Origin: Bradyrhizobium sp. SK17
Lineage (GTDB): Bacteria; Pseudomonadota; Alphaproteobacteria; Rhizobiales; Xanthobacteraceae
Assembly: GCF_002831585.1 (NCBI RefSeq)
Contig: NZ_CP025113.1
Span: 6,401,001 to 6,465,000 of the forward strand
Reading direction: 5' to 3'
DNA length: 64,000 bases
Shown piece by piece: positions 1 to 8,941 of this stretch; the first letter of the stretch is position 1; each line of letters begins with the position of its first letter. The notes beneath the pieces were generated by a model that was not told where the DNA came from, searched no databases, and worked only from the letters and a program-made list of their open reading frames with translations. The position numbers and the translations under genes are program-made.

Positions 1-728
1 CCCCACAGCGTGATCGGCCCCTCGATCGCCTGCTGGATCTGGTAGCGATCGAGCACCGGCGTGAGAAACTGGCTGTCGTTGATCAGCCGCACCAGTCCGG
101 GATAGCGCGAGCACTTCTCCAACTCGTCGGTGCGGATGGTGATGACGATATAGATCTTGCCGCTTGCCGCCGCCGTCTTCAGCAATATGTCGACAAGGTT
201 GACGGCCGCCTCGGAGTCCGACTGGGCATAGCGGAACAACTCCTCGAACTGATCGACCAGGATCATGATCGGGCGCGTGCCGATCCCGGCGACCAGATCG
301 AGCACCGTGTTCAGGTCGCTGGTGCGCCGCTGGGCGATGACGTGGCCCTCGAGAAAGTCCCTGATCTGCGCCGACCGTTCGCCCGTCCCGCCCCCGGTAT
401 CCTCCTCGACCTCGCCGACAACCGCATCGGCAATGCCGCGAAACAGATTGTCGACCGGATTGTTACCCGGGTGCAGGTCGCAGAAGATCCAGTCGGATCC
501 CCGGCCAGACAGGAAGCCGGCCTCCAGATGGTTCATCAGCCCGGTCCGCGCCAGGGACGACTTGCCGCAACCGGAGGATCCGGTGATGCAAAGGAAATGG
601 CTGCTCGAAAGCTTGACGATCATCTCGCTGATATGATCGTCACGACCGAAGAAGATGTCGCTCTCGTCCTTCCGGAACGCCCGCAATCCCGGGTAAGGCT
701 CAAGACTGCTGGTGTCGCCGGGTTCCAC
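1..728 (-). CDS. STAND-type NTPase (nSTAND1-like), N-terminal part, cut by window edge
   Basis: Open from a GTG at 728 to the left edge (242 residues visible). Residues 11-30 (PYPGLRAF...FFGRDD) match the entry motif of nSTAND1 NTPases. A Walker A motif GSSGCGKS lies at about 50-57 and a Walker B motif (ILVDQFEEL) at about 156-164, followed by an arginine-containing sensor segment near 197-201. STAND NTPases are nucleotide-driven switches that oligomerise on sensing a ligand; the C-terminal sensor (often WD40 or TPR repeats) would lie outside the window. The GTG begins one base after the TAA of the upstream TIR gene, so the two are almost certainly co-transcribed and translationally coupled. 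The family call is firm; the role is inferred from the neighbours. Confidence 0.85.
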   Translation of the reverse strand, partial: MEPGDTSSLEPYPGLRAFRKDESDIFFGRDDHISEMIVKLSSSHFLCITGSSGCGKSSLARTGLMNHLEAGFLSGRGSDWIFCDLHPGNNPVDNLFRGIADAVVGEVEEDTGGGTGERSAQIRDFLEGHVIAQRRTSDLNTVLDLVAGIGTRPIMILVDQFEELFRYAQSDSEAAVNLVDILLKTAAASGKIYIVITIRTDELEKCSRYPGLVRLINDSQFLTPVLDRYQIQQAIEGPITLW

Positions 729-729
729 C

Positions 730-2214
730 TTATCGCGCCTCGCGCTGGGCAATGACGACGCCGAGCTTCGCCAGGAAGCTCGAAATCTCGGCATTGTCGA
801 CCTGGTCGGTAACGGTGATCACATGGACGTTCGGGCCGCGCGGGAACGGCAGCGCCGTGGGCGGCGCCCCATTCCCCACCGCGAGCTCGAGCTGGCTGAC
901 GTTGAGCTCTCCCGTCGGCCGCCGGATCAACCTGAAATGCGCCTGGGTCCGCTTCTGTCCCTCGGTGCTTTTGCCGTAGGCGAGGATCAGGGCGTTGTTG
1001 TCGGCGACTGCGTTCGCCAGCGTCTGTCCGGTCAGGTCGTAGTCGAGATGATCGACGTTGACGTGGTCCGCCAGCGCGTCGGCGATCTTCTGCGCGAGTT
1101 CGCTGTCGGGGCGCGCCGCGTCGATGACGACAAAAGGCGCCGCAGGATTGCGGCCACGAAATTTTCCGGCACGACGCTCGTCGGACCGCCGCTGCGCGGC
1201 AAGGTCGTCGAGCTTCTTCAACAGATATTCCTCGAACTCGACGAAATTTCCGATCTGGCAATCGCTGATGCTCTTGAGAAAGGCGCCGTAGTCGGATTCG
1301 AGATCCTCGACATCAAAGCTGGCCGACCGCCAGAGGAATATCGGCTTGCCAGCCTGCCGAGCCATGTCACATTGGGCGCGGACCAGGCGCAAATCGGATC
1401 CAGGCACGAGCTTCCCCGGACTAGCCCCGAGCAGCTGAACGTATGCGTCGCATTTGGCCAGCGCGCGCTTGAACGCGGCGGCGAACGTATCGCCTTCGCG
1501 AACATCGAGCTCCGGATCGAATGCACGGACCACGAGCTTGTTCGCTTCCATCGTGGTGGCGAGCCGCTGCGTTTCCGGTTTGACGTCGGTTGCCGGATAC
1601 GCAACGAAGACGGCCGTGCCGGTCTGATCCGACTGGTCGTTGGTCCGGGCATCCTGATCGTTGGGGGCTTCCGGCGGCAGCATCAGGGCGCGCGCCTTGA
1701 GGCCTGCCACGACCTGTTCGAGCGCCGCGCCATACTCATCCCTGGTCGCGGTATCGTTCGGCAATGGATAACCGTATCTCACCGACCTCTTGTTGCGGTC
1801 CGGCCCCCAGAACTTGACGAAGATGATGTCCTTGACCGCGTTTCGATACTTCCTGATGCGGTCCTCGTCCTCGTTGAGCGACACCGGCTCGATTTCCACC
1901 AGAAACAGCGGCTTTCCGAGCTCGATCAACCGTGCGAATTCCGCTTCGCATTCCTCGGAGCGGCTGAACTCCTCCGAGATGAACAGGATCGCGACGTCAC
2001 AGGCGACCATCGCCTTGTCAATCTCCACCCGGAAGTTGTCCGACACCCTGGTGATGTCGATGTCGCGCAACACCTCGAACCGCGGACGCCCGGAGTTGCA
2101 GCGCAACTCGTATTTGAGGTCCTCCATGATGAGACCGAGGCGGCTGTTGTCGGACTTGGGACGCGGCTCGGTATCGGCGTGAGAGTAACTGACGAAGATC
2201 TTCAGCTTGCGCAT
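730..2214 (-). CDS. Protein with three tandem TIR-like domains
   Basis: A protein of 494 residues if translation starts at the ATG at 2214, which follows a GGGGAGG ribosome binding site; the reading frame extends further upstream without such support. Residues 3-135 form a TIR domain (KIFVSYSH start, then a strand/helix pattern ending in GKPLFLVEI) with a candidate catalytic glutamate at E92 in the SEECEAEF segment. Residues about 200-335 form a second TIR-like unit (AVFVAYP start, GKPIFLW), where the equivalent position appears to be Q281. Residues about 358-490 form a third, very divergent unit (FVVIDAARPDSELA). TIR domains either cleave NAD+ or act as adaptors. The gene lies 161 bp after the FGE-like gene and 1 bp before the STAND NTPase. 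It could be an effector with one active and two scaffold domains. Confidence 0.8.
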   Translation of the reverse strand: MRKLKIFVSYSHADTEPRPKSDNSRLGLIMEDLKYELRCNSGRPRFEVLRDIDITRVSDNFRVEIDKAMVACDVAILFISEEFSRSEECEAEFARLIELGKPLFLVEIEPVSLNEDEDRIRKYRNAVKDIIFVKFWGPDRNKRSVRYGYPLPNDTATRDEYGAALEQVVAGLKARALMLPPEAPNDQDARTNDQSDQTGTAVFVAYPATDVKPETQRLATTMEANKLVVRAFDPELDVREGDTFAAAFKRALAKCDAYVQLLGASPGKLVPGSDLRLVRAQCDMARQAGKPIFLWRSASFDVEDLESDYGAFLKSISDCQIGNFVEFEEYLLKKLDDLAAQRRSDERRAGKFRGRNPAAPFVVIDAARPDSELAQKIADALADHVNVDHLDYDLTGQTLANAVADNNALILAYGKSTEGQKRTQAHFRLIRRPTGELNVSQLELAVGNGAPPTALPFPRGPNVHVITVTDQVDNAEISSFLAKLGVVIAQREAR

Positions 2215-2375
2215 CCCAGCCTCCCCTGACCGGCGGAATGCAGCATCTCTCCGTTCCTGGAAATGACCGACCACTTCATCGATTTGATCTTCATTGCTCT
2301 CGCGAACCTGACCGGGCTGGTGCAATCGACTTGTCGAGGGAGCGCAAGCGCCGGCGGGCCCGCTCCAGAAAAGCC

Positions 2376-3407
2376 TCAGAGCGGCCGGGCCACCCTGAAG
2401 CCGTAGAAAATGGTGCGCGAGCCGTCGCCATGGCGGTAGGCCGACCTGGCCTGGTTCATGGCGGACGCCCACGATCCGCCGCGCAGCACGCGTGTCGAGC
2501 ATTGGTCGCTGTCGCCGTTGCTCTTGCCGTCGCCATCATTATCGCCGGCAGATTTCACGGCAGTGCCGTCGGCAGGCGCATTCCTGTAACTGCCGACGTA
2601 ACAATCCTCGACCCATTGCCAGACGTTCCCCAGCATGTCGTAGAGTCCGAACGGGTTCGGCGGGTATGAGCCGGACGGCGCCGTATAGAGGTGACCGTCC
2701 AGACATGGAATGAACGCGTCCTTGTGGTCCTTGTCGGTCCCGAAGGTTTGCGCTGCCGCGCGGTCGAGCACATTGGCGTGGCGGCACACCTCGGCATCGT
2801 CGCCCACCCAATAGCGCGGGGTCGTCGTGCCGGCCCGGGCGGCATATTCCCATTCGGCCTCGGTCGGCAGCCGATAGGGTTTCCCCGTCTTCTTGCCCAG
2901 CCACGCCGCGTATTTCTTCGCATCGTCAAATGACACGCACACCACCGGATCGCGATCGGTCTGTGCAAATCCGGGATTGCGCCAGTTGAGCCCATGCGGG
3001 ATCACGATGTTCGATACGTCCTCGCTGCGGAATGTGAAGCAATCCTCAGGACGGTATCCGGTCTCCTTGATGAAAGCCGCGAACTCGCCACGCGTCACCG
3101 CGTATTGGCCGATCGCGAACGGCTTCTTGAACTCGACCTTGTGCGGCGGTCCTTCGTCGTCGCCATCGGACAGCTCGTTGTCCTCGCCTCCGCTCTTGGC
3201 GGGATCGGCTCCGGCGGCTTCGCCCTTCGGCGCCCTGGCGTCAGACTGCTCCGACTTGGTGCCCATGAGAAAGCTGCCACGGGGCAAGCCGACCATGGTG
3301 GGGCAGACTGAACAGTCCTTGAAGGTCTCGGCCGCCTTCGCGGTGTCCGCCGAGCCGTCCAAAGCAATGAAAAAGACAATCAATATGGCGCAAAAAACAA
3401 CATGCAC
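2376..3407 (-). CDS. Exported FGE-sulfatase-fold (SUMF1/EgtB/PvdO-like) protein
   Basis: A protein of 343 residues if read from the GTG at 3407, which has an AGGGG site 8 bases upstream. The N-terminus is a signal peptide or anchor (hydrophobic CAILIVFFIAL, then a likely AKA-A cleavage site). The rest is the FGE/SUMF1 fold: GSFLMG near 45, YAVTRGEFAAFI, RLPTEAEWEYAARAG, GLYDMLGNVWQWVEDC, and RGGSW...GFRVAR at the end. The cysteine pair used by formylglycine-generating enzymes in the C-terminal segment is not present (the stretch reads ASAMNQARSAYRHG), so sulfatase activation is unlikely. Residues about 288-301 carry an Asp-rich DxDGDG-type insertion resembling a calcium-binding loop. FGE-fold modules recur as sensors or effectors beside STAND and TIR proteins; that role is an inference here. 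Confidence 0.82.
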   Translation of the reverse strand: MHVVFCAILIVFFIALDGSADTAKAAETFKDCSVCPTMVGLPRGSFLMGTKSEQSDARAPKGEAAGADPAKSGGEDNELSDGDDEGPPHKVEFKKPFAIGQYAVTRGEFAAFIKETGYRPEDCFTFRSEDVSNIVIPHGLNWRNPGFAQTDRDPVVCVSFDDAKKYAAWLGKKTGKPYRLPTEAEWEYAARAGTTTPRYWVGDDAEVCRHANVLDRAAAQTFGTDKDHKDAFIPCLDGHLYTAPSGSYPPNPFGLYDMLGNVWQWVEDCYVGSYRNAPADGTAVKSAGDNDGDGKSNGDSDQCSTRVLRGGSWASAMNQARSAYRHGDGSRTIFYGFRVARPL

Positions 3408-3687
3408 GATCGTATCCCCTGACCGAGCAGAAATTTCGGCGGCAGTTTTGCATAGGGGCCTGATATCGTCAATCAAAGGTAGAAATGATCTGCAATGGTT
3501 ATCGGCGAGCCCCGACCAGCGACCGCTGCGCCGCCAAATCAACGGGCTCGGGCGCCAGCCTCCAGTCCGATTCCGCAGGCATCGCGGTGATGAACGCCGA
3601 GGGATTTTGCGATGCCCGGCATTGCTTGCGCCCGGCGTGCCCCATAGGGTGCGAGCATTGGGACGAACATTTTTCCGGAGGTGGGCA

Positions 3688-4014
3688 TTGCGCGAAGGCT
3701 TGTACAAGCTCGAATTTCACACCGTCCATGGCACCGGCGCCGGTGTGCTCTACGCCACAAACGGCAAGCTCCGCGGCGGCAATTCGGCGTTTGCCTTCGT
3801 CGGCAACTACGCCGACCGTGGTGACGGCATTCACGTCAAGGTCTCGACCCAGCGGCACAATCCAGATCCGGCTTTCCGGCCGCTGTTCGGGACCGACGCG
3901 ATCACGTTGATGCTGAAGGGCACTGCGGACGGCGACCTGGTCGACTTCGAGGGCGAGGCGCTGCAGCGGCCCGGCGTGAGCTTCAAGGCGGTCCTGACGC
4001 GGATCGCCGACTAG
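3688..4014 (+). CDS. GrlR-like small regulatory protein
   Basis: 108 residues from a TTG at 3688 preceded by GGAGG; the open frame runs further upstream but lacks another ribosome site. The sequence (LYKLEFHTVHGTGAGVLY near the start, LRGG, LKGTADGDLV, and a final FKAVLTRIAD) fits the GrlR family. GrlR is a small beta-barrel protein first known as a negative regulator of the LEE type III secretion locus; free-standing homologues are common in rhizobia. No type III secretion genes or GrlA-like partner are in the window, so the target is unknown. It is transcribed away from the FGE/TIR/STAND locus. Confidence 0.7.
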   Translation: MREGLYKLEFHTVHGTGAGVLYATNGKLRGGNSAFAFVGNYADRGDGIHVKVSTQRHNPDPAFRPLFGTDAITLMLKGTADGDLVDFEGEALQRPGVSFKAVLTRIAD

Positions 4015-4038
4015 CCTCCTGGCGTCGAAGCGAAAGGC

Positions 4039-5202
4039 CTACTCGGCCGCGGCGGCACGCGCAGCCGGTCGCGGCCGGGTGACGACCACGACCGCAAGCG
4101 CCGCGGCGACGAAGGCCGCGGCCACATAGCCCGCACCATACAGCCATTCGCGCGCGAACAGCAGGCCGCCGATCGCGGAGCCGATGGCCTGGCCGATATA
4201 CAGCACCGAGGTGTTGAGCGAGACCGACGCCGCGGCGAGCGCCGGCGCTGCACCGACCAGGCGCACCTGCTTCATCGAATTGGTCGATGCGAAGCCCAGG
4301 CCCCACACCGCGACCGAGGCGGCCATCAATGCATAGGCGCCGGCGCTCAAGGCCCAGCCCGCGACGCCGGCGAGCAGCAGTCCGGTGAACAGCACCGAGG
4401 TCTTCCAGGCGCCCCAGGAATCCACGATGCGCGTTGCGATTGCGATGCCGACGAACCCGAAAATGCCGTAGAGCGCGAACACGATGCCGATGGCGTCCGC
4501 ATTGGCGCCGGTCAGCTTGGTCAGCAGCGGCCCCATGAAGGTGAACACCACGAACTGGCCGGACATTTGCAGTGTCGTGATCGCCAGCAGCAGGATGACG
4601 GTCGGATTGCGGCCGAGATCGGCCCAGGTCCTCAGATCGACCGGCGCGCCGTGCAATCCGCCGGGCAACCGCCACCACAGCAGCAGGCAGCTCGCGAGCC
4701 CGCTCAGTGCGATCGCGCCGTAGGTCACCCGAAATCCATAGCGGCTTGCGATCAAGGTGATCAATGGCAGCCCGATCGCAGCCGCCAGCGACCAGCCGAG
4801 GAAGACGTAGGCGATCGTGCTACCGCGCTTCTCCACCGGCACGATCAGCGCGGCGGTGCCGGCCGCTTGCGGCGTGTAGAGCACGCCGATCGCGAGCATC
4901 ACCATGCGGATGATCAGCAGACTGTCGTAGTCAGGCGCGAAGGCCGATGCCGCATTGGTCAATGTCAGCACCAGCAACGTCGCCGTCAGCAACGCGCGGC
5001 GTTCGATCCGGCTGGTCAGCCACGCAGTGACCGGCGACCCCACGCACAACACGATCGCACCGAAGGTGATCAGGAGACCCGCGGCGTGGATCGTGACGCC
5101 GAGCCGGTCGGACAATTCCGCGAGCATGCCAGCCGGCGCCAGCACCGAGCAGCCGGTGACGATGTTGCCGAACATCAATGCAGTGGGAGCGAAGCGTTTC
5201 AC
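4039..5202 (-). CDS. MFS transporter (DHA1-like drug efflux family)
   Basis: 387 residues with about 12 hydrophobic segments, the usual size of an AraJ/DHA1-type major facilitator. A signature-like loop follows helix 2 (TAWLTSRIERRALL), and glycine/proline-rich helix 5 (VFLGWSLAAAIGLPLITLIA) resembles antiporter motif C. It probably exports a small hydrophobic compound, sugar or drug by proton antiport across the inner membrane; the substrate cannot be read from sequence. It converges on the GrlR-like gene, with 24 bp between the stop codons. No adjacent regulator was seen. Confidence 0.85.
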   Translation of the reverse strand: MKRFAPTALMFGNIVTGCSVLAPAGMLAELSDRLGVTIHAAGLLITFGAIVLCVGSPVTAWLTSRIERRALLTATLLVLTLTNAASAFAPDYDSLLIIRMVMLAIGVLYTPQAAGTAALIVPVEKRGSTIAYVFLGWSLAAAIGLPLITLIASRYGFRVTYGAIALSGLASCLLLWWRLPGGLHGAPVDLRTWADLGRNPTVILLLAITTLQMSGQFVVFTFMGPLLTKLTGANADAIGIVFALYGIFGFVGIAIATRIVDSWGAWKTSVLFTGLLLAGVAGWALSAGAYALMAASVAVWGLGFASTNSMKQVRLVGAAPALAAASVSLNTSVLYIGQAIGSAIGGLLFAREWLYGAGYVAAAFVAAALAVVVVTRPRPAARAAAAE

Positions 5203-5295
5203 GCGCCGTTGATAGCAGACCCGAAGATCAATGCAACTGCATCTAAATGCATGGCACTTGAGCGAAGCGGCACTTGATTGTCAGGGCGCCCATGC

Positions 5296-6582
5296 TCATG
5301 GCGACGGCGATGCCGCCGGCGTCGCATTGACGCTTGGCGACACCGCTGCCGGAGGCGAACCCGCAGGTTTCGGAGCAGCGGCCGCCGCCGGGCACGACGC
5401 CAACAGTTGCGTCCACCCCTGCTCCAGCCCCGTCGTGTCGATGTCGAATGTGGTGAGGCCAGGCTTGGTGTCAGGTTTGGCGTCGGCCGATGGCGTGCTC
5501 TCTGCGACCTGCAGATGCGGCACCGCCAGCATCGCCTTGACGGTATCCGAGTTCACCGGATCGCTCCAGACCTCGTATTTGCCGAACCGCGCCGGCGACC
5601 TGCCCAACGCGATGGTCTTGCTGGCGCCGGCCATCATCACCACCGTGCTCTTGCCCGCAGCGCCCTCGTCGAACTCGCGGACGAACATCAGCCGCCCGCG
5701 ATCCCTGGTCTCGCAGAACAGGCGCCACTCCATCATCCGGTACGCGCTGCCGTCGCCCTTCTTCTCCAACGCGATCTTGCGAACATAGGGCCGCGTTTCC
5801 TTCTCCACCGCCCACAAGGTTTCCGGCAACGCCCTGGTGTCGATTCCGAATCGATAGAGTTCCGGCCGCGTCAGCACGTGCAGGTCCTCGAACTTCACCG
5901 ATCGGATCAGGCCGCTGAGCTCATGGCTGATTCCCATCGCCGCCAGGAATGCGTTGCGGTCGCGATCGGCGCTGACCATCTCGCGCCGCCTGAAATCCGC
6001 GACGGCCTGCGGCGGCGGATGTCCGTGAACCACGAACATCAGCTTGGAGTTATGGACTGCGACCACCGCATCAGGCGCCACTTCGCGGCTGGTCGCGCCC
6101 AGGAACAGATAGGCGCAGGCCGAGACGCACATCGCGCTGCGCGTGGCGAGTTCGGCCTCGACCTCGCCCTTCGCGGCTTTGATCTTTTGGCAGGCCGCAT
6201 CGACCTGCGTACCGGTGGAACAGGCCGGCACGCTGGTGCGGCCGACCCGGATCGCCGCCTTGCGGGCACGCAGCAGCCGCGCGATGGCATAGGACTGCTC
6301 GACATTGCCGCCCGGCGAATGAACATAGATTGGAAGCTGGGTATCCTTGACGCCGGCGAGGAAGCGGCGAATCCGCGCCGCGGCATCGCGGTCGATCTCG
6401 CCTTCAATCGCGATCCAGCGATCGCAACCGGCACCACAGGCATTCGCCGCACCCGCCGCACCCTTGGCGAGATAGATGGTCAGCCGTTTCGCGAATCCGG
6501 CCTTCTCGACCGGTGTTTCCTCCGCCCGCAGCACGCCCGGGACCAGAAGCAACGCCACAAAGAACAGGAGACGGGAAAACAT
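5296..6582 (-). CDS. Secreted protein with ClpP/crotonase-like fold (COG3904-like)
   Basis: 428 residues from ATG 6582; the frame extends upstream, but a signal peptide begins exactly here (SRLLFFVALLLVPGVLRA). The central part has ClpP-like features: VHSPGGNVEQSYAIARLL around residues 90-110, then MCVSACAYLFLGA with a candidate nucleophilic serine near residue 155, then VVAVHNSK with a candidate histidine. This arrangement is typical of periplasmic ClpP-fold proteins of rhizobia with no assigned substrate. The C-terminal third is Ala/Pro-rich low-complexity sequence (PAAAAAPKPAGSPPAAVSP). It is divergent from thrS. A peptidase role is plausible but unproven. Confidence 0.7.
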   Translation of the reverse strand: MFSRLLFFVALLLVPGVLRAEETPVEKAGFAKRLTIYLAKGAAGAANACGAGCDRWIAIEGEIDRDAAARIRRFLAGVKDTQLPIYVHSPGGNVEQSYAIARLLRARKAAIRVGRTSVPACSTGTQVDAACQKIKAAKGEVEAELATRSAMCVSACAYLFLGATSREVAPDAVVAVHNSKLMFVVHGHPPPQAVADFRRREMVSADRDRNAFLAAMGISHELSGLIRSVKFEDLHVLTRPELYRFGIDTRALPETLWAVEKETRPYVRKIALEKKGDGSAYRMMEWRLFCETRDRGRLMFVREFDEGAAGKSTVVMMAGASKTIALGRSPARFGKYEVWSDPVNSDTVKAMLAVPHLQVAESTPSADAKPDTKPGLTTFDIDTTGLEQGWTQLLASCPAAAAAPKPAGSPPAAVSPSVNATPAASPSP

Positions 6583-6728
6583 GAACCTTGCAGATAGTGC
6601 GATGGCGGAAAACGGCCTTTCGACGTTAGACGATGATCGGCATCGTCGCAACGATTGGAGCCGCCAGAGCCGGGCGAACTTCCTCGGCAAGCTGCGGCCG
6701 GAGGCCGCATTTTCTTGATATTGCCGGA

Positions 6729-6756
6729 TTGCAGGCGTCAAATCCCCTGCTATACC
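6729..6756 (+). promoter_or_regulatory. Possible sigma-70 promoter of thrS
   Basis: TTGCAG at 6729-6734 and TATACC at 6751-6756 are separated by 16 bases, and the thrS start lies 55 bases further on. Spacing and hexamers fit a housekeeping promoter. This is a single-site match by eye. Confidence 0.35.
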
Positions 6757-6810
6757 GCTGCTTTCCGCTTACCTGCGCTCGTTCGCAGGAGTGAGCTCCA
6801 GGAGCCATCG

Positions 6811-8856
6811 ATGACAGAAACGCCTAAATCCGAATCCGGATTCCAGTACAGTCTCTCCAACCTCAAGCCCGCCGAACCCGTGAACAAGATCGCGCTGACG
6901 TTTCCTGACGGGGCGAAGCGTGAATTCGCCAAAGGCACCACCGGCCTCGACATCGCCAAGGGGATTTCGCCCTCGCTCGCCAAGCGCACCGTCGCGATGG
7001 CGCTGGACGGCACGGTTGCCGATCTCAACGATCCCATTGAAAGCGACGCCAGGATCGAGCTGATCGGCCGCGAAGACCCGCGCGCGCTGGAACTGATCCG
7101 GCACGATGCCGCGCATGTGCTCGCCGAAGCCGTGCAGTCGCTGTGGCCCGGCACCCAGGTCACGATCGGCCCGGTGATCGAGAACGGCTTCTACTACGAC
7201 TTCTTCCGCAACGAGCCGTTCACCCCGGAAGATTTCGCCGCGATCGAGAAGCGGATGCGCGAGATCATCGCGCGCGACAAGCCGTTCACGAAAGAGGTTT
7301 GGGATCGCGAAAAGACCAAACAGGTGTTCCGTGACAAGGGCGAGGCCTTCAAGGTCGAGCTGGTCGATGCGATCCCCGGCAACGAGCCGATCAAGATCTA
7401 TTACCAGGGCGACTGGTTCGATCTCTGCCGCGGCCCGCACATGACCTCGACCGGCAAGGTCGGCAACTCCTTCAAGCTGATGAAGGTGGCGGGCGCCTAT
7501 TGGCGTGGCGATTCCAACAATCCGATGCTGACCCGCATCTACGGCACCGCATTCGCCAAGCAGGAAGACCTCGACGCCTATCTCAAGCAGATCGAGGAAG
7601 CCGAGAAGCGCGACCACCGCAAGCTGGGCCGCGAGCTCGACTTGTTCCACTTCCAGGAGGAAGGCCCCGGCGTGGTGTTCTGGCACCCCAAGGGCTGGAC
7701 CATCTTCCAGCAGCTGATCGCCTACATGCGGCGCCGGCTGCTCGGCGACTACAACGAGGTCAACGCCCCGCAGATCCTCGACAAGGTGCTGTGGGAGACC
7801 TCGGGCCACTGGGACTGGTATCGCGAGAACATGTTCGCGGCGCAGTCGGCCGGCGACGAGGCCGAGGACAAGCGCTGGTTCGCGCTGAAGCCGATGAACT
7901 GCCCGGGCCATGTGCAGATCTTCAAGCATGGCCTGAAGAGCTACCGCGACCTGCCCTTGCGGCTCGCCGAATTCGGCGTCGTGCACCGCTACGAGCCGTC
8001 GGGCGCGATGCACGGGCTGATGCGGGTGCGCGGCTTCACCCAGGACGACGCCCATGTGTTCTGCACCGAGGAGCAGCTCGCGGAGGAATGCCTCAAGATC
8101 AACGACCTGATCCTGTCGACCTACGCCGATTTCGGCTTTGAAGGCGAGCTCACGGTCAAGCTCTCGACGCGTCCGGAGAAGCGGGTCGGCACCGACGAGA
8201 TGTGGGATCACGCCGAGCGCGTGATGGCGACCGTGTTGTCCGAGATCAAGGCCACCGGCAGCAACCGGATCCGGACCGAGATCAACCCGGGCGAAGGCGC
8301 GTTCTACGGACCGAAGTTCGAGTACGTGCTGCGCGATGCCATCGGCCGCGACTGGCAGTGCGGCACGACCCAGGTCGACTTCAACCTGCCGGAGCGGTTC
8401 GGCGCGTTCTACATCGATCACGACGGCTCCAAGAAGGCGCCCGTCATGGTGCATCGCGCGATCTGCGGCTCGATGGAGCGCTTCATCGGCATCCTGATCG
8501 AGCACTATGCCGGCAACTTCCCGCTCTGGCTGGCGCCGACCCAGCTCGTGGTCACGACCATCACCTCCGAAGGCGACGAGTACGCCAAGGTGGTGGCGGC
8601 CGCAGCGCGGCGCGCTGGCCTTCGGGTCGAGATCGACCTGCGCAACGAGAAGATCAACTACAAGGTCCGCGAGCATTCGCTGGCCAAAATCCCGGCGCTG
8701 CTCGTGGTCGGCAAGAAGGAAGCCGAGAGCCATTCGGTCTCGGTGCGCCGGCTCGGCAGCGAGCGCCAGACCGTGATGCCGACCGACGAGGCGATCGCCG
8801 CGCTGGTCGACGAGGCGACCCCGCCGGACGTGAAGCGGGCGCGATCCGTCGCGTGA
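6811..8856 (+). CDS. thrS: Threonine--tRNA ligase
   Basis: 681 residues from ATG 6811, preceded by CAGGAG. It charges tRNA(Thr) with threonine in the cytoplasm. Domains in order: an N-terminal extension, a TGS domain (about 25-90, [13 protein letters not shown]), the editing domain with [10 protein letters not shown], the class II catalytic core, and the anticodon-binding domain from about 575. The zinc/threonine-binding cysteine lies in MNCPGH at about residue 364. Class II motif 2 is visible as [23 protein letters not shown]. It is about 40 residues longer than the E. coli enzyme because of its N-terminus. It stands alone, without infC or ribosomal protein genes next to it. Confidence 0.97.
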   Translation: MTETPKSESGFQYSLSNLKPAEPVNKIALTFPDGAKREFAKGTTGLDIAKGISPSLAKRTVAMALDGTVADLNDPIESDARIELIGREDPRALELIRHDAAHVLAEAVQSLWPGTQVTIGPVIENGFYYDFFRNEPFTPEDFAAIEKRMREIIARDKPFTKEVWDREKTKQVFRDKGEAFKVELVDAIPGNEPIKIYYQGDWFDLCRGPHMTSTGKVGNSFKLMKVAGAYWRGDSNNPMLTRIYGTAFAKQEDLDAYLKQIEEAEKRDHRKLGRELDLFHFQEEGPGVVFWHPKGWTIFQQLIAYMRRRLLGDYNEVNAPQILDKVLWETSGHWDWYRENMFAAQSAGDEAEDKRWFALKPMNCPGHVQIFKHGLKSYRDLPLRLAEFGVVHRYEPSGAMHGLMRVRGFTQDDAHVFCTEEQLAEECLKINDLILSTYADFGFEGELTVKLSTRPEKRVGTDEMWDHAERVMATVLSEIKATGSNRIRTEINPGEGAFYGPKFEYVLRDAIGRDWQCGTTQVDFNLPERFGAFYIDHDGSKKAPVMVHRAICGSMERFIGILIEHYAGNFPLWLAPTQLVVTTITSEGDEYAKVVAAAARRAGLRVEIDLRNEKINYKVREHSLAKIPALLVVGKKEAESHSVSVRRLGSERQTVMPTDEAIAALVDEATPPDVKRARSVA

Positions 8857-8941
8857 ACCTCACAATCGGTCTAAACTGGCTTTCACTGGCCCGGTCGTGT
8901 CCCCATCTTGGGGGCACGACTCCCCCCTGAAGGACATTTCC

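Noticed and set aside
2376..3407. Annotation as a sulfatase-activating formylglycine-generating enzyme
   Set aside because: The active-site cysteine pair is missing and no sulfatase gene is present.
6769..8733. A 654-codon minus-strand open frame
   Set aside because: Antisense to thrS; no motif of its own.
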